From: Sphingomonas albertensis
GTDB lineage: Bacteria > Pseudomonadota > Alphaproteobacteria > Sphingomonadales > Sphingomonadaceae
NCBI RefSeq assembly: GCF_014358075.1
Contig: NZ_JACONT010000042.1
Span: forward strand, 1 to 32,161
Direction: 5' to 3'
Length of the DNA: 32,161 nt
The translations under genes were made by a program, and so were the position numbers. A model generated the notes under the pieces. The model had not been told where the DNA came from and ran no database searches. It saw only the letters and a program-made list of their open reading frames with translations. This document shows positions 8,199 to 16,454 of the stretch, piece by piece (positions within the stretch are counted from its first letter, which is position 1; every line of letters begins with the position of its first letter).

Positions 8199-9710
8199 TT
8201 GGCAAAAGACGGACAATTGCCGGCGCTCGCCCGGACTGGAATCGCGGGTCTCGACAATATCCTCAACGGCGGACTGACGCCGGACCGGATGTATCTGATC
8301 GAAGGCACGCCGGGCACCGGCAAGACCACGCTCGGGCTCGGCTTTCTGCTGGCCGGTGCGGCGGTCGGCGAGGCTGGGCTGTACATCACGCTCGCGGAGA
8401 CCGAGGTCGAGCTGCGCGCGGTGGCGGAGACGCATGGCTGGTCGCTGGATTCGCTCAGCCTGTTCGAGATGGTTCCCGCCGACGGCTTTGGCGAGGATCA
8501 CGAACAGACGCTGCTCCACCCGAGCGAGGTCGAACTCGGCGAGACAATTCGCTCGGTGATGGCCAAGGTCGACGAGCTTCGGCCCAAGCGCGTTGTCATC
8601 GACAGCCTGTCCGAACTCCGCCTGCTCGCGCAGAGCCCGATCCGCTATCGTCGCCAAATCCTCGCGCTCAAGCACTTCTTCTCGACGCGCGCCTGCACCG
8701 TGCTGTTCCTCGACGACAAGAGCGGCTCGGGCAGCGATCTCCAGTTGCACAGCATCGCCCACGGCGTCGTGTCGCTTGAACAGACCTTGTCGGGGTTCGG
8801 TGCGCAGCGGCGTCGAATGCATGTCGTCAAGATGCGCGGCGTGCGATATCGCGGCGGCTACCATGATTTCGAGATCGAGCGCGGCGGGTTGCGGGTCTAT
8901 CCTCGCCTCATCGCGTCCGAACACGTCATGAAATATTCGGACGACGCAGTCTCGACCGGGTCGGTCGAACTCGACACGTTGCTCGGCGGCGGCCTGATCC
9001 CCGGTACCGCGACGTTGCTGACCGGCCCGGCCGGCGTGGGCAAGACGACGGCATCGGTCCAGTCGATGCTCGCGGCCCTAAAGCGCGGCGAGCGCGCGGC
9101 CTATTTCCTGTTCGACGAACGTCTGCCTACGCTGCTGAAGCGGAGCGCGTCGCTGGGCATGGATCTCATGCCGTACGTCGACAACGGACAGCTCGAACTG
9201 CGCGCGATCGATCCCGCCGAGATGTCGCCGGGGGAATTCTCGGGCGCGGTACGTGCCGCGGTCGAGGACCATGGTGCCAAGGTCGTCGTGATCGACAGCC
9301 TCAACGCCTACCTCCAGGCGATGCCCAACGAGCAGTTCCTGATCCTGCAGATGCACGAGATGCTAACGTACCTTGGCCAGAAGGGTATCGTCAGCCTGCT
9401 GATCCTTGGCCTGCACGGCATTACCGGCGACGTCCGGTCCGATGTCGACCTGAGCTATCTGTCGGATACCATCGTCCAGCTCCGCTATTTCGAGGCGCAT
9501 GGCGAGGTGCGACAGGCGATTTCGGTGATCAAGACGCGCACCGCACGGCACGAACGGACGATCCGGGAGTTTCAGATCGGTAGCAACGGATTGCTGGTCG
9601 GCGAGCCCCTTCGCGAATTCCAGGGCGTATTGACCGGCGTCCCGACATTCTCCGGCGAAGGAAAGACGTTGATGGCCAGCCGGATGGGAATACGGGACAT
9701 TCGCGGCTGA
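8199..9710 (+). CDS. KaiC-like double-domain RecA-family ATPase
   Basis: A 503-residue protein (from the TTG start) with two RecA/KaiC domains. The first has Walker A GTPGTGKTT (K42) and Walker B-like VVIDSLSELR; the second has GPAGVGKTT (K282) and VVVIDSLNAYL. The C-terminal part carries the KaiC signature with SDTIVQLRYFE and VIKTRTARHERTIREF. By eye, the cyanobacterial S431/T432 phosphosite aligns with Ser419-Tyr420, so the Ser is kept and the Thr is replaced. The paired acidic residues after the first Walker A read Ala-Glu rather than Glu-Glu; in the second domain they read Asp-Glu. No kaiA or kaiB is present. It is followed after one base by a hybrid histidine kinase, the usual partner of non-cyanobacterial KaiC homologues. 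The likely role is signalling (light, stress or timing) rather than a clock; the exact function is unknown. Confidence 0.85.
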   Translation: MAKDGQLPALARTGIAGLDNILNGGLTPDRMYLIEGTPGTGKTTLGLGFLLAGAAVGEAGLYITLAETEVELRAVAETHGWSLDSLSLFEMVPADGFGEDHEQTLLHPSEVELGETIRSVMAKVDELRPKRVVIDSLSELRLLAQSPIRYRRQILALKHFFSTRACTVLFLDDKSGSGSDLQLHSIAHGVVSLEQTLSGFGAQRRRMHVVKMRGVRYRGGYHDFEIERGGLRVYPRLIASEHVMKYSDDAVSTGSVELDTLLGGGLIPGTATLLTGPAGVGKTTASVQSMLAALKRGERAAYFLFDERLPTLLKRSASLGMDLMPYVDNGQLELRAIDPAEMSPGEFSGAVRAAVEDHGAKVVVIDSLNAYLQAMPNEQFLILQMHEMLTYLGQKGIVSLLILGLHGITGDVRSDVDLSYLSDTIVQLRYFEAHGEVRQAISVIKTRTARHERTIREFQIGSNGLLVGEPLREFQGVLTGVPTFSGEGKTLMASRMGIRDIRG

Positions 9711-9711
9711 C

Positions 9712-11691
9712 ATGGACGACCGCGTCCTGATCCTGGCACCGCGCGGGCGCGATTCGGCGATCGCGGCGGATCTGCTCGGCAGGAACGACATCGTCGCATT
9801 CGTCTGCCACGACCAGGCGGAGTTGCTCGTCGAACTCACCAAGGGCGCCGCAGCAGTGATGCTCACCGAAGAAGCGCTGGTGACCGAAGAGGTCGCGCCG
9901 CTGGCCGAATGGGTCTCGGCGCAACCCAATTGGGCGGATATCCAGTTCGTGGTGCTGGCGAACGGGACACGGACGCCGCGCACCGCGCGTGCCACCCAGC
10001 GGCTCGCCGATCTTGGGAACGTCCTGCTGCTCGAACGGCCGCTGCACGCTGAGGCGATGCTGGGCGCGATCCGGTCGGCGCTAACGGCACGGCGACGGCA
10101 GTACGAGTTGCGCGACGTGGCCGTGACGCTCGAACGGGCCGTGCTGGATCGGACAAGCGAACTACGGACCGCACGCGAAAGCCTGGAGATCGCGCTCGAG
10201 GCCGCTGGCATGGGCAGTTGGGACATCGACCTGACGACCGGCGAGTCCCGGCGAACGCTGCGGCACGATGCCATTTACGGGTATCCCGAGGGCAAGGCGG
10301 ACTGGAACCTGGGAACGTTCCTCAGTCATATTGACGTCAAGCAACGCGGCATCGTCACGCGCGCGATGACCGAAGCCACGAAAACCGGCGTAATCGACGT
10401 CGAATACCGCATCGACGCGGCCGACGGCCACTCGCGGTGGCTCGTCGCCAAGGGGCGCGTGCAATATGACGATGCCGGCAAGGCGGCGCGGATGACCGGC
10501 GTGGTCTCCGACGTCACCGATCGCAAGGAAGCCGATGCGCAACTGGCGCAGGCACAGAAGATGGACGCGATCGGCCAGCTGACCGGCGGCGTCGCGCATG
10601 ATTTCAACAATTTGCTGACGCCGATCGTCGGCAGCCTCGATCTGTTGCGGCGGCGTCACAAGGATGACGAACGCACGCAGCGGATGATCGGTGGTGCGTT
10701 GCAGGCGGCGGAGCGCGCGGCGACATTGACACAGCGGCTGCTTGCGTTCGCGCGGCGGCAGGCCTTGCAACCGCGCGCGGTCGATATCGGTGCGCTGATC
10801 GACGGACTCGTCGATCTGATGCGGCGATCGCTCGGGCCATCGATCGCGGTGACGATCGAAATCCCGCGACATTTGTCGTCGGCGCGCGTCGATCCCAACC
10901 AGCTCGAACTCGCCCTGCTCAATCTGGCGATCAACGCGCGCGATGCGATGCCGGGCGGCGGCAAGCTGACGTTGACGGTCAGCGAGGTCGTCGTCGACGA
11001 GCGCAACGTCGTCGGCCTCGCACCCGACCGCTACGTCCGGATTGCAGCGATCGACACTGGCGTCGGCATGGACCGCGCGACGCTGGCCCGCGCCACCGAG
11101 CCGTTCTTCTCCACCAAGGGCGTCGGCAAGGGCACCGGGCTCGGCCTGTCGATGGTCCACGGCCTCGCTGCGCAATCGGGGGGCACGCTCCGCCTGACCA
11201 GCGAACCCGGTTCGGGCACGACGGTCGAACTGTGGCTGCCGGCCACCGATGAAGTCGCGACCGATACCGTCGAGAACACCGCCGAGCCCGTCGTTGCGCG
11301 GCGTGCCGCCAAGGTGCTGCTGGTCGACGACGAGGATCTCGTGCGCGCGGCGACGGCCGACATGCTGCGCGATATCGGCTATGTCGTGGTCGAGGTGTCG
11401 TCCGCCAGCCAGGCCATGTCGGCGATCCGCTCAGGGGTCGACGCGGACGTACTGGTCACCGACTATCTGATGCCCGGGATGACCGGCGGACAACTCATCA
11501 CCGAACTATGGTCGTCGGGCAATCGTATCCCGGCGCTGCTCGTCACCGGCTATGCGGCGGCGGGGGAGGATGTGCCAGAGGGCGTCATCCGTCTGTCGAA
11601 GCCGTTCCGCCAGACCGATCTTGCCGCGCGGGTCGACGACCTGCTGCGCCAGTCGCCACCCGGTCGCCCGAAGCTACGCGTGGTCGAGTGA
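9712..11691 (+). CDS. Hybrid sensor histidine kinase (pseudo-receiver, PAS, HisKA, HATPase, receiver)
   Basis: A 659-residue cytoplasmic hybrid kinase with no transmembrane segment. Residues 1-125 look like a receiver fold without the acceptor Asp (the beta-3 end reads AVMLTEEAL). A coiled linker follows (about 125-165) and then a PAS domain (about 165-285) ending in GVVSDVTDRKEAD. The phosphoacceptor helix has GGVAHDFNNLL with H296. The catalytic domain shows the N box (N404, N408), DTGVGM and GKGTGLGLS. The C-terminal receiver (about 530-650) has the DDE acidic pocket, D584 in VLVTDYLMPGM and a KP pair near the end. The PAS domain lacks the LOV cysteine motif. It starts one base after the kaiC-like stop, so the two are surely cotranscribed and probably partners. 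Confidence 0.9.
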   Translation: MDDRVLILAPRGRDSAIAADLLGRNDIVAFVCHDQAELLVELTKGAAAVMLTEEALVTEEVAPLAEWVSAQPNWADIQFVVLANGTRTPRTARATQRLADLGNVLLLERPLHAEAMLGAIRSALTARRRQYELRDVAVTLERAVLDRTSELRTARESLEIALEAAGMGSWDIDLTTGESRRTLRHDAIYGYPEGKADWNLGTFLSHIDVKQRGIVTRAMTEATKTGVIDVEYRIDAADGHSRWLVAKGRVQYDDAGKAARMTGVVSDVTDRKEADAQLAQAQKMDAIGQLTGGVAHDFNNLLTPIVGSLDLLRRRHKDDERTQRMIGGALQAAERAATLTQRLLAFARRQALQPRAVDIGALIDGLVDLMRRSLGPSIAVTIEIPRHLSSARVDPNQLELALLNLAINARDAMPGGGKLTLTVSEVVVDERNVVGLAPDRYVRIAAIDTGVGMDRATLARATEPFFSTKGVGKGTGLGLSMVHGLAAQSGGTLRLTSEPGSGTTVELWLPATDEVATDTVENTAEPVVARRAAKVLLVDDEDLVRAATADMLRDIGYVVVEVSSASQAMSAIRSGVDADVLVTDYLMPGMTGGQLITELWSSGNRIPALLVTGYAAAGEDVPEGVIRLSKPFRQTDLAARVDDLLRQSPPGRPKLRVVE

Positions 11692-11697
11692 TATCGG

Positions 11698-11718
11698 ACC
11701 GGGCAAACGGCGCCCGGT
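11698..11718. terminator. Possible shared bidirectional terminator hairpin
   Basis: A perfect 7-bp inverted repeat (ACCGGGC with GCCCGGT) and a 7-base loop sits between the convergent histidine-kinase and TBDR genes. There is no T-run on either side, so its use as an intrinsic terminator is only suggested by position. Confidence 0.35.
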
Positions 11719-11736
11719 ACGATCTCGCGTCAAGGA

Positions 11737-14145
11737 TCAGAACCCCTTCTTCAGCGACACGAAGAACTGCCGCGGCGCGCCGGCGAGCAGCGTCTGGTTG
11801 TCACCGCTCGCGGTGAAGCCGTTCGAGCCGATCGTCGCGATATACTTCTTGTCGGTCAGGTTGGTCACGCTGCCCTCGATCGCGACGCCGTGCAGCGGGC
11901 CATCGCCCTCGAACCGATAGCCGATGCTCGCGTCGACCAGCACCCGGCCAGGTACCGACTGGTCGTTGAGATAGGTGAAGTAGCGCTTGCTCATGTAATC
12001 CGCGCCGATCCGTCCGGTGAAACCCGACTGTTCCAGCACGATCTCGCCTTTGATCATGTGCTTGGGCGTATCGACGACGGTATCGCCCTTGCGGACCTGG
12101 ACCGAGCCAGAGGCGTCGGTGACCGTGTCCTGATATTCCGCGTTGGTGTAGGAATAGCTGGCGAACAGCGAGAGCGGGCGAAAGATGCGGTAATTGGCGG
12201 AGACCTCGGCGCCATACGTGCGCACGCTGCCCGCGTTGTTGAGCGTCGGGGCGTTGCCGAGGATGCCGACGCCGTTGGCAAACGCGAGCAGGCGGTTCGA
12301 GAAGTCGACATAATAGCCGACTGCCGAGGCCTGGAACGGTCCGCTGTGGAGGCGGACGCCGCCCTCAGCCGTCTTCGAGCGCTCGGGCTTGAGACGCCCG
12401 CGGACGTCATTGAAGCCTGCCTGCGTCGCCGCGAACGGTCCGGTCGTCGCCGACGAGACGAACGCCCGCATGTTCTCGGTATAATCCGCGAAGATCTCCG
12501 CCGCCGGGGTCAACTTGAACAGGATTCCGGCCTGTGGCTGGAACCAGTCCTTCGCCGAGATACGGCCGACCGCCAACGGAGAGGTCGTATCGGGCAGCAT
12601 CGTCGCATTGTTGACGACATAGGCGCCCTTCCACCCGGCGTTGACGATCAGCCGGTCGCCCGCGAGCTTCAGCGTATCCTCGACATGATACTGCATCGTG
12701 TCGGTGCCGTATTTGCCGTCCCACTGCGTCGCATAGGGGTTCTTCTGGAACTCGAGCACGTCGCGGTTCGGCGTCGCGCTGTCGGTCATCCCGTAGAAGC
12801 GCCGCGCCTGCGTGAAGGTGTTGGTCTCGAGCCAGCCGCCGACCTCGACGGTGTTCGCACCCGTTTCATAGGCAATGTTGCTAAGCGCCCCGCCGCGCTT
12901 GATGCTGTACTCGGTCGTCCGGAAGCCGAGTGCGCTCGGCGCGGTGATCACGCTGCCGTCCTGGTTCAGCGTGCCCGCAGCAGTAGGCGAATAGGGCGTG
13001 ATCCACGATCCTTGCCCCTTGTTGTCGTGATAATAGCCGGTCGTGACCATCGTCAGTTCGGGCGTTAGGTTCGCGTTGAGCGTCACGCCGCCAAGGTAAT
13101 CCCGCCGCACGCCGCCGGCATCGAAATAGGCGTCGTCGACCGTACCGAACCCGCTTGGGAAGGTCGTGCCGACCCCCGCCCACGGTGCGACAAAGCCGAC
13201 CGACGAACCGTTGTTCGCCTTGGTATAGCTCGCGAGCGCCGCCTGGTTCTGGTAGGTTTTCCCGATCTGCAGCGCGAGCGGGTAGTTGCCCGCGATGTTA
13301 TCGTTGCGCAGGCCACGGCGGCGGATGATGTCGTAGCTCAGATCCTGGTAATCCTGCTCCCGACGATCGGAAAAGTTCAGGAACGCCGACAGGCTGCCGA
13401 ATGCGCCGAGATCCTTGACGATCTTGCCGTTCGCCTGATGCTGGCGCTGGACGCCGTCGCCCTTCCACTTGTCGGTGGTGAGGTAGCCATAGCTCAGATA
13501 CCCCTTCAATCCGCCGCCCAGGTCTCCGCTGTCGATCCGGGCGAAGCCGCGATAGGTGTTGTCCGAACCGTACGTGCCACCGCCGGTGACGTTGGCGGTA
13601 TCGCGCGGCTTGTCGCTGAAGAACTGGATCGTGCCGCCGAGGTTGCTGGTCGAGGCGGTGCCGAGCGCGCCGGCGCCCTGCGCGACTTCGGTGCGCGCGA
13701 CGTTCTCCGAGATGATCGCGCGGCTGATGTGCAGGCCGTTGACGTTGCCATAGCTCATGTCGCCGAGCGGCACGCCGTCGAGCGTGAAGCCGAGCTGGTT
13801 CTGGTTGAACCCGCGCAAGGAGATACGGACCGCCCATTCATACGCGCCGAACGGGTCGGAGGCCTGGAAATTGACACCGGGAAGCTTTTGGGTCGCCTTC
13901 AACGGGCTCGATCCCGGGGTAAGGCGGGCAAGATCGACCGCGCTGACGCTCTGTACCTGGCGGCTCTGGCCGAAGCCGAGCACGACGATGTCGGCGGGCG
14001 CCTCGGGTGCGGGATCGGCCTGGACCTCTGCCGGCGTGGCTACCGGAGTTGCCGGCGCGGACTCCGGCGGGTTCTGGGCAAAAGCGGCGGGCGTGGCGAA
14101 CGCGGCAAGTGCAACGCCGGCGAGAAGCGACGATATGGTCTGCAT
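11737..14145 (-). CDS. TonB-dependent receptor (second), possibly phosphate-regulated
   Basis: An 802-residue outer-membrane receptor. The signal peptide starts MQTISSLLAGVALAAF and ends AFA-Q; a Pro/Ala-rich stretch and a TonB-box-like PADIVVLG follow. Plug motifs include LPGVNFQ, ISLRGFNQNQLGFTLDGVPL and TSNLGGTIQFFSDKP. The barrel is long and ends in a terminal Phe (VSLKKGF). The start was set at ATG 14143-14145, with GGGA upstream and a proper signal peptide. The longer open frame to 14328 adds 61 residues of basic, non-signal-like sequence and would cross the Pho-like repeats. The substrate is unknown. Pho-like repeats upstream hint at phosphate-starvation control and perhaps a phosphate ester such as an inositol phosphate, but that is inference. 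Confidence 0.85.
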   Translation of the reverse strand: MQTISSLLAGVALAAFATPAAFAQNPPESAPATPVATPAEVQADPAPEAPADIVVLGFGQSRQVQSVSAVDLARLTPGSSPLKATQKLPGVNFQASDPFGAYEWAVRISLRGFNQNQLGFTLDGVPLGDMSYGNVNGLHISRAIISENVARTEVAQGAGALGTASTSNLGGTIQFFSDKPRDTANVTGGGTYGSDNTYRGFARIDSGDLGGGLKGYLSYGYLTTDKWKGDGVQRQHQANGKIVKDLGAFGSLSAFLNFSDRREQDYQDLSYDIIRRRGLRNDNIAGNYPLALQIGKTYQNQAALASYTKANNGSSVGFVAPWAGVGTTFPSGFGTVDDAYFDAGGVRRDYLGGVTLNANLTPELTMVTTGYYHDNKGQGSWITPYSPTAAGTLNQDGSVITAPSALGFRTTEYSIKRGGALSNIAYETGANTVEVGGWLETNTFTQARRFYGMTDSATPNRDVLEFQKNPYATQWDGKYGTDTMQYHVEDTLKLAGDRLIVNAGWKGAYVVNNATMLPDTTSPLAVGRISAKDWFQPQAGILFKLTPAAEIFADYTENMRAFVSSATTGPFAATQAGFNDVRGRLKPERSKTAEGGVRLHSGPFQASAVGYYVDFSNRLLAFANGVGILGNAPTLNNAGSVRTYGAEVSANYRIFRPLSLFASYSYTNAEYQDTVTDASGSVQVRKGDTVVDTPKHMIKGEIVLEQSGFTGRIGADYMSKRYFTYLNDQSVPGRVLVDASIGYRFEGDGPLHGVAIEGSVTNLTDKKYIATIGSNGFTASGDNQTLLAGAPRQFFVSLKKGF

Positions 14146-14189
14146 GGGATTCCCTGATACGCGGTGACGCTCAGCGGCCCATTGCCGAT

Positions 14190-14233
14190 CCGCATGACGC
14201 GTCGGCGACAGATCCAAGACGATTGCGAGACGA
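14190..14233 (-). promoter_or_regulatory. Pho-box-like 11-bp array upstream of the second TBDR
   Basis: On the minus strand four successive 11-bp units start with TCGTCTC, TCGTCTT, CTGTCGC and GCGTCAT, all with GTC at positions 3-5. They match CTGTCAT at 3, 4, 5 and 5 of 7 positions. The array ends 44 bp before the ATG. The ten bases GTCTTGGATC inside it also occur at 5062-5071 in the phoD promoter array. The match to PhoB sites is weaker than in the phoX/phoD region. Confidence 0.4.
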
Positions 14234-14261
14234 TCGAAGAAATTGTTACGGCAGCGACCCA

Positions 14262-14330
14262 AAGTCCTTCTCCCACCGGAGTTAGGGAAGGGGCCCCGGC
14301 TACTTGGCCGTGCGAAGGGTGAGGGCACGC
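14262..14330. repeat. Degenerate intergenic repeat-like segment
   Basis: A CT/GA-skewed segment with CCTTCTCCCACCGG, GGGAAGGGGCC and GAAGGGTGAGGGC. It resembles the dispersed intergenic palindromic sequences common in sphingomonad and related genomes. It lies between the second TBDR and the aldehyde dehydrogenase gene and codes for nothing obvious. It is recognised by its look only; no copy number can be given. Confidence 0.3.
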
Positions 14331-14349
14331 GCGGCGATCGCGCACAAAA

Positions 14350-15768
14350 TCATCCCCGCATCATCCGCGCGATCGTCTTCGCCGCAGCAGCCCCATAAGG
14401 CGGCTTCAACCCGGCAAGCTTGGCGACGTCGAGCTTCGATTGCTTGAACACGGCGCGCGCATGGCTGAACGTCCGGAACCCGTCGATCCCATGATACGCG
14501 CCCATGCCCGAAGGTCCGCTGCCACCAAAGGGGAGATCCTCCATCGAGACGTGGAAGACCACGTCGTCGAGCGTCACCCCGCCCGAGATCGTCCGGTCGA
14601 GCACGCGGCGCCGCTCCGCCTCGTCGCTACCGAAATAATACAGCCCGAGCGGTCGGTCGCGGCGGTTCACTTGCGCGATCGCGTCGTCGATGCCGTCGTA
14701 GCGGCGGATCGGCAGGACAGGGCCGAAGATCTCCTCCTGCATCACGATCATGTCGTCGGTCGCGTCGCGGACGATGTGCAGCGGCATCTTGCGCGAATTG
14801 GCGCTCGCGAAATCCTCGTTGGCGGGGTTCACGACCTCGACCGTCGCGCCCTTCGCGCGCGCGTCGGCGATCCAGTCGGTGAGGCGCTGGTGATGGCGAT
14901 CGTTGATCACCGACGTATAGTCCGCGTTGGCGAGCAGCGTCGGGTACATCGCGCTCGCCGCCGCCTTGATGCCATCGACGACCTTGGCCTCGTCCGCCGA
15001 GGGGACGAGCATGTAGTCGGGCGCGAGGCAGATCTGGCCGGCGTTCATCATTTTGCCGAGCGTGACGCGTTCGGTCGAGCGCGCGATATCCGCCGAGGCG
15101 CCGAGGATGACCGGCGACTTGCCGCCGAGTTCGAGCGTGACGGGAGTCAGATTGTCGGCGGCGGCGTGGAGGATGTGGCGGCCGATCGCGGTCGCGCCGG
15201 TGAAGATCAGATGGTCGAACGGCAATGCGGAGAACGCCTTGCCGACCTCCGCATCGCCAGAGACGATCGCGAGTTCGTCCTGCGCGAAATAGCGGGCGGC
15301 GAGTTCCTCAAACAGCGCAGCGGTGGCGGGCGTGTATTCGCTCGTCTTCGCCATCGCGCGGTTGCCCGCGGCGAAAACGCCCGCAAGCGGCGCGATCAGC
15401 AGGTTCACGGGGAAATTCCACGGCGCGATAATGCCGATCACGCCCTTAGGCTGATACTCGACCCAAGCCTTCGCGCCGAGCAGCCCGAGCGGGAACTGCA
15501 CCGGGCGGCGGTCCCGCTGCATCCAACGGTCGAGATGCTTGGCGGCATGCGCGATCGGCGCGAGCGACGCGCCGATATCGGTCATCATCGTCTGCTCGCG
15601 GCTGCGATGCCCGAAATCCTCCGACACCGCGTCGCAGAACCGCGCCGCGTTATCCCGCACCATCGCCGCGGCGCGCTTGAGGCGGTCGAGACGCACGGCC
15701 TTGGTGACGGGCATCTCCGCCATGAACGCGTCACGCTGGGCGGTCAGTATGGCGTGCATGTCGGTCAT
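14350..15768 (-). CDS. Coniferyl-aldehyde-dehydrogenase-like NAD(P)-dependent aldehyde dehydrogenase
   Basis: A 472-residue ALDH-superfamily enzyme oxidising an aldehyde to its acid. The catalytic set is complete: N118 in APWNFP, E213 in LELGGKSP and C247 in NAGQICLAPDY. EEIFGPVLP and the late PFGGSGPSGMGAYHG are also present. The short N-terminus, the QICLAPDY sequence around the Cys and the C-terminal extension resemble the coniferyl aldehyde dehydrogenase (CalB) group, which also acts on fatty and terpenoid aldehydes, so the substrate is open. The gene lies downstream of, and in the same direction as, the thiolase/ligase/ACAD operon but is separated by a lower-GC gene. It would supply the aldehyde-to-acid step in the route inferred for this cluster. 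Confidence 0.85.
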   Translation of the reverse strand: MTDMHAILTAQRDAFMAEMPVTKAVRLDRLKRAAAMVRDNAARFCDAVSEDFGHRSREQTMMTDIGASLAPIAHAAKHLDRWMQRDRRPVQFPLGLLGAKAWVEYQPKGVIGIIAPWNFPVNLLIAPLAGVFAAGNRAMAKTSEYTPATAALFEELAARYFAQDELAIVSGDAEVGKAFSALPFDHLIFTGATAIGRHILHAAADNLTPVTLELGGKSPVILGASADIARSTERVTLGKMMNAGQICLAPDYMLVPSADEAKVVDGIKAAASAMYPTLLANADYTSVINDRHHQRLTDWIADARAKGATVEVVNPANEDFASANSRKMPLHIVRDATDDMIVMQEEIFGPVLPIRRYDGIDDAIAQVNRRDRPLGLYYFGSDEAERRRVLDRTISGGVTLDDVVFHVSMEDLPFGGSGPSGMGAYHGIDGFRTFSHARAVFKQSKLDVAKLAGLKPPYGAAAAKTIARMMRG

Positions 15769-15811
15769 TAGGACATCCTAGAGCTGGATAGGTCGGATAG
15801 CTTTGGCAGCA

Positions 15812-16369
15812 TCAGTTTTGAGGCGTGGGCTCGGGTGGCGCATACTGATGAACGAACCTGAGCGTGAAACCCGTTTCGCCGGCCGCGCGCCGTTTTGGAT
15901 CGCTTATGCTCTGCTCGAAAAAAAACAGCGACTCCTGCGTTTTGTCGGGAAGAGTGCGAGCCTCGCCAACTGCACGAATATGTATGTCGTTCTGATCGGC
16001 TTCCATAGGGTCAATCGGGGAAAACTCGCCAATTGCATCTTCGTACTTGTCCGCGACGGCGCGATAAGCATCCATGTTGCCAACGTCCGACGCACTCCAG
16101 CGCACCGAGCAGGCATGGAACGGTGGATACTCGATCCACACTGTGGCACCCCCATCATTCAGGTCCCAAGCGCGCGCCGGATCTTTGCCCATCGTCACTT
16201 TTACGTCTGCTTGGGACAGTTCTCGTGCGCCGCGTGCCGCCATCATTGCGGCCACCGACTTGTGGTCTGGAAAACGAGTTAGGCAGATATCTCGGTAGAA
16301 TTCGGTCATTCGCATCACGCGCGCGTCTGAGTCCGTTGCTGCCGTCAGCAGAGCAAGCAAGATCGACAT
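15812..16369 (-). CDS. Small protein of unknown function, possibly exported, in a lower-GC patch
   Basis: A 185-residue protein I cannot assign. It starts MSILLALLTAA, which may be a short signal peptide, and later has FYRDICLTRFPD, TVWIEYPPFHACSVRW and a polar C-terminus ending PPEPTPQN. Two conserved-looking Cys (in DICL and HACS) could form a disulfide if the protein is exported. ATG 16369 follows GGGGGAGAG closely; an in-frame TTG at 16402 would add 11 residues and spoil the hydrophobic N-terminus. Positions 15901-16080 count 94 G+C of 180 (52%), against 44 of 60 (73%) at 15661-15720 in the neighbouring gene, so it may have been acquired. It lies between the ACAD operon and the aldehyde dehydrogenase. 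No function is proposed. Confidence 0.6.
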   Translation of the reverse strand: MSILLALLTAATDSDARVMRMTEFYRDICLTRFPDHKSVAAMMAARGARELSQADVKVTMGKDPARAWDLNDGGATVWIEYPPFHACSVRWSASDVGNMDAYRAVADKYEDAIGEFSPIDPMEADQNDIHIRAVGEARTLPDKTQESLFFFEQSISDPKRRAAGETGFTLRFVHQYAPPEPTPQN

Positions 16370-16454
16370 CTCTCCCCCGTTTATCTTGGCTACTTCTGCC
16401 AAACATAGCGACGTGCTGCCGATAATTAAAACTCTCCTACCATCGATGCGAAAT

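Noticed and set aside
10195..10530. LOV photoreceptor domain in the hybrid kinase
   Set aside because: The PAS domain lacks the flavin-binding Cys motif of LOV domains, so no light-sensing claim is made.
14146..14328. Upstream extension of the second TBDR
   Set aside because: It adds a basic stretch before a proper signal peptide and crosses the Pho-like repeats and an intergenic repeat.
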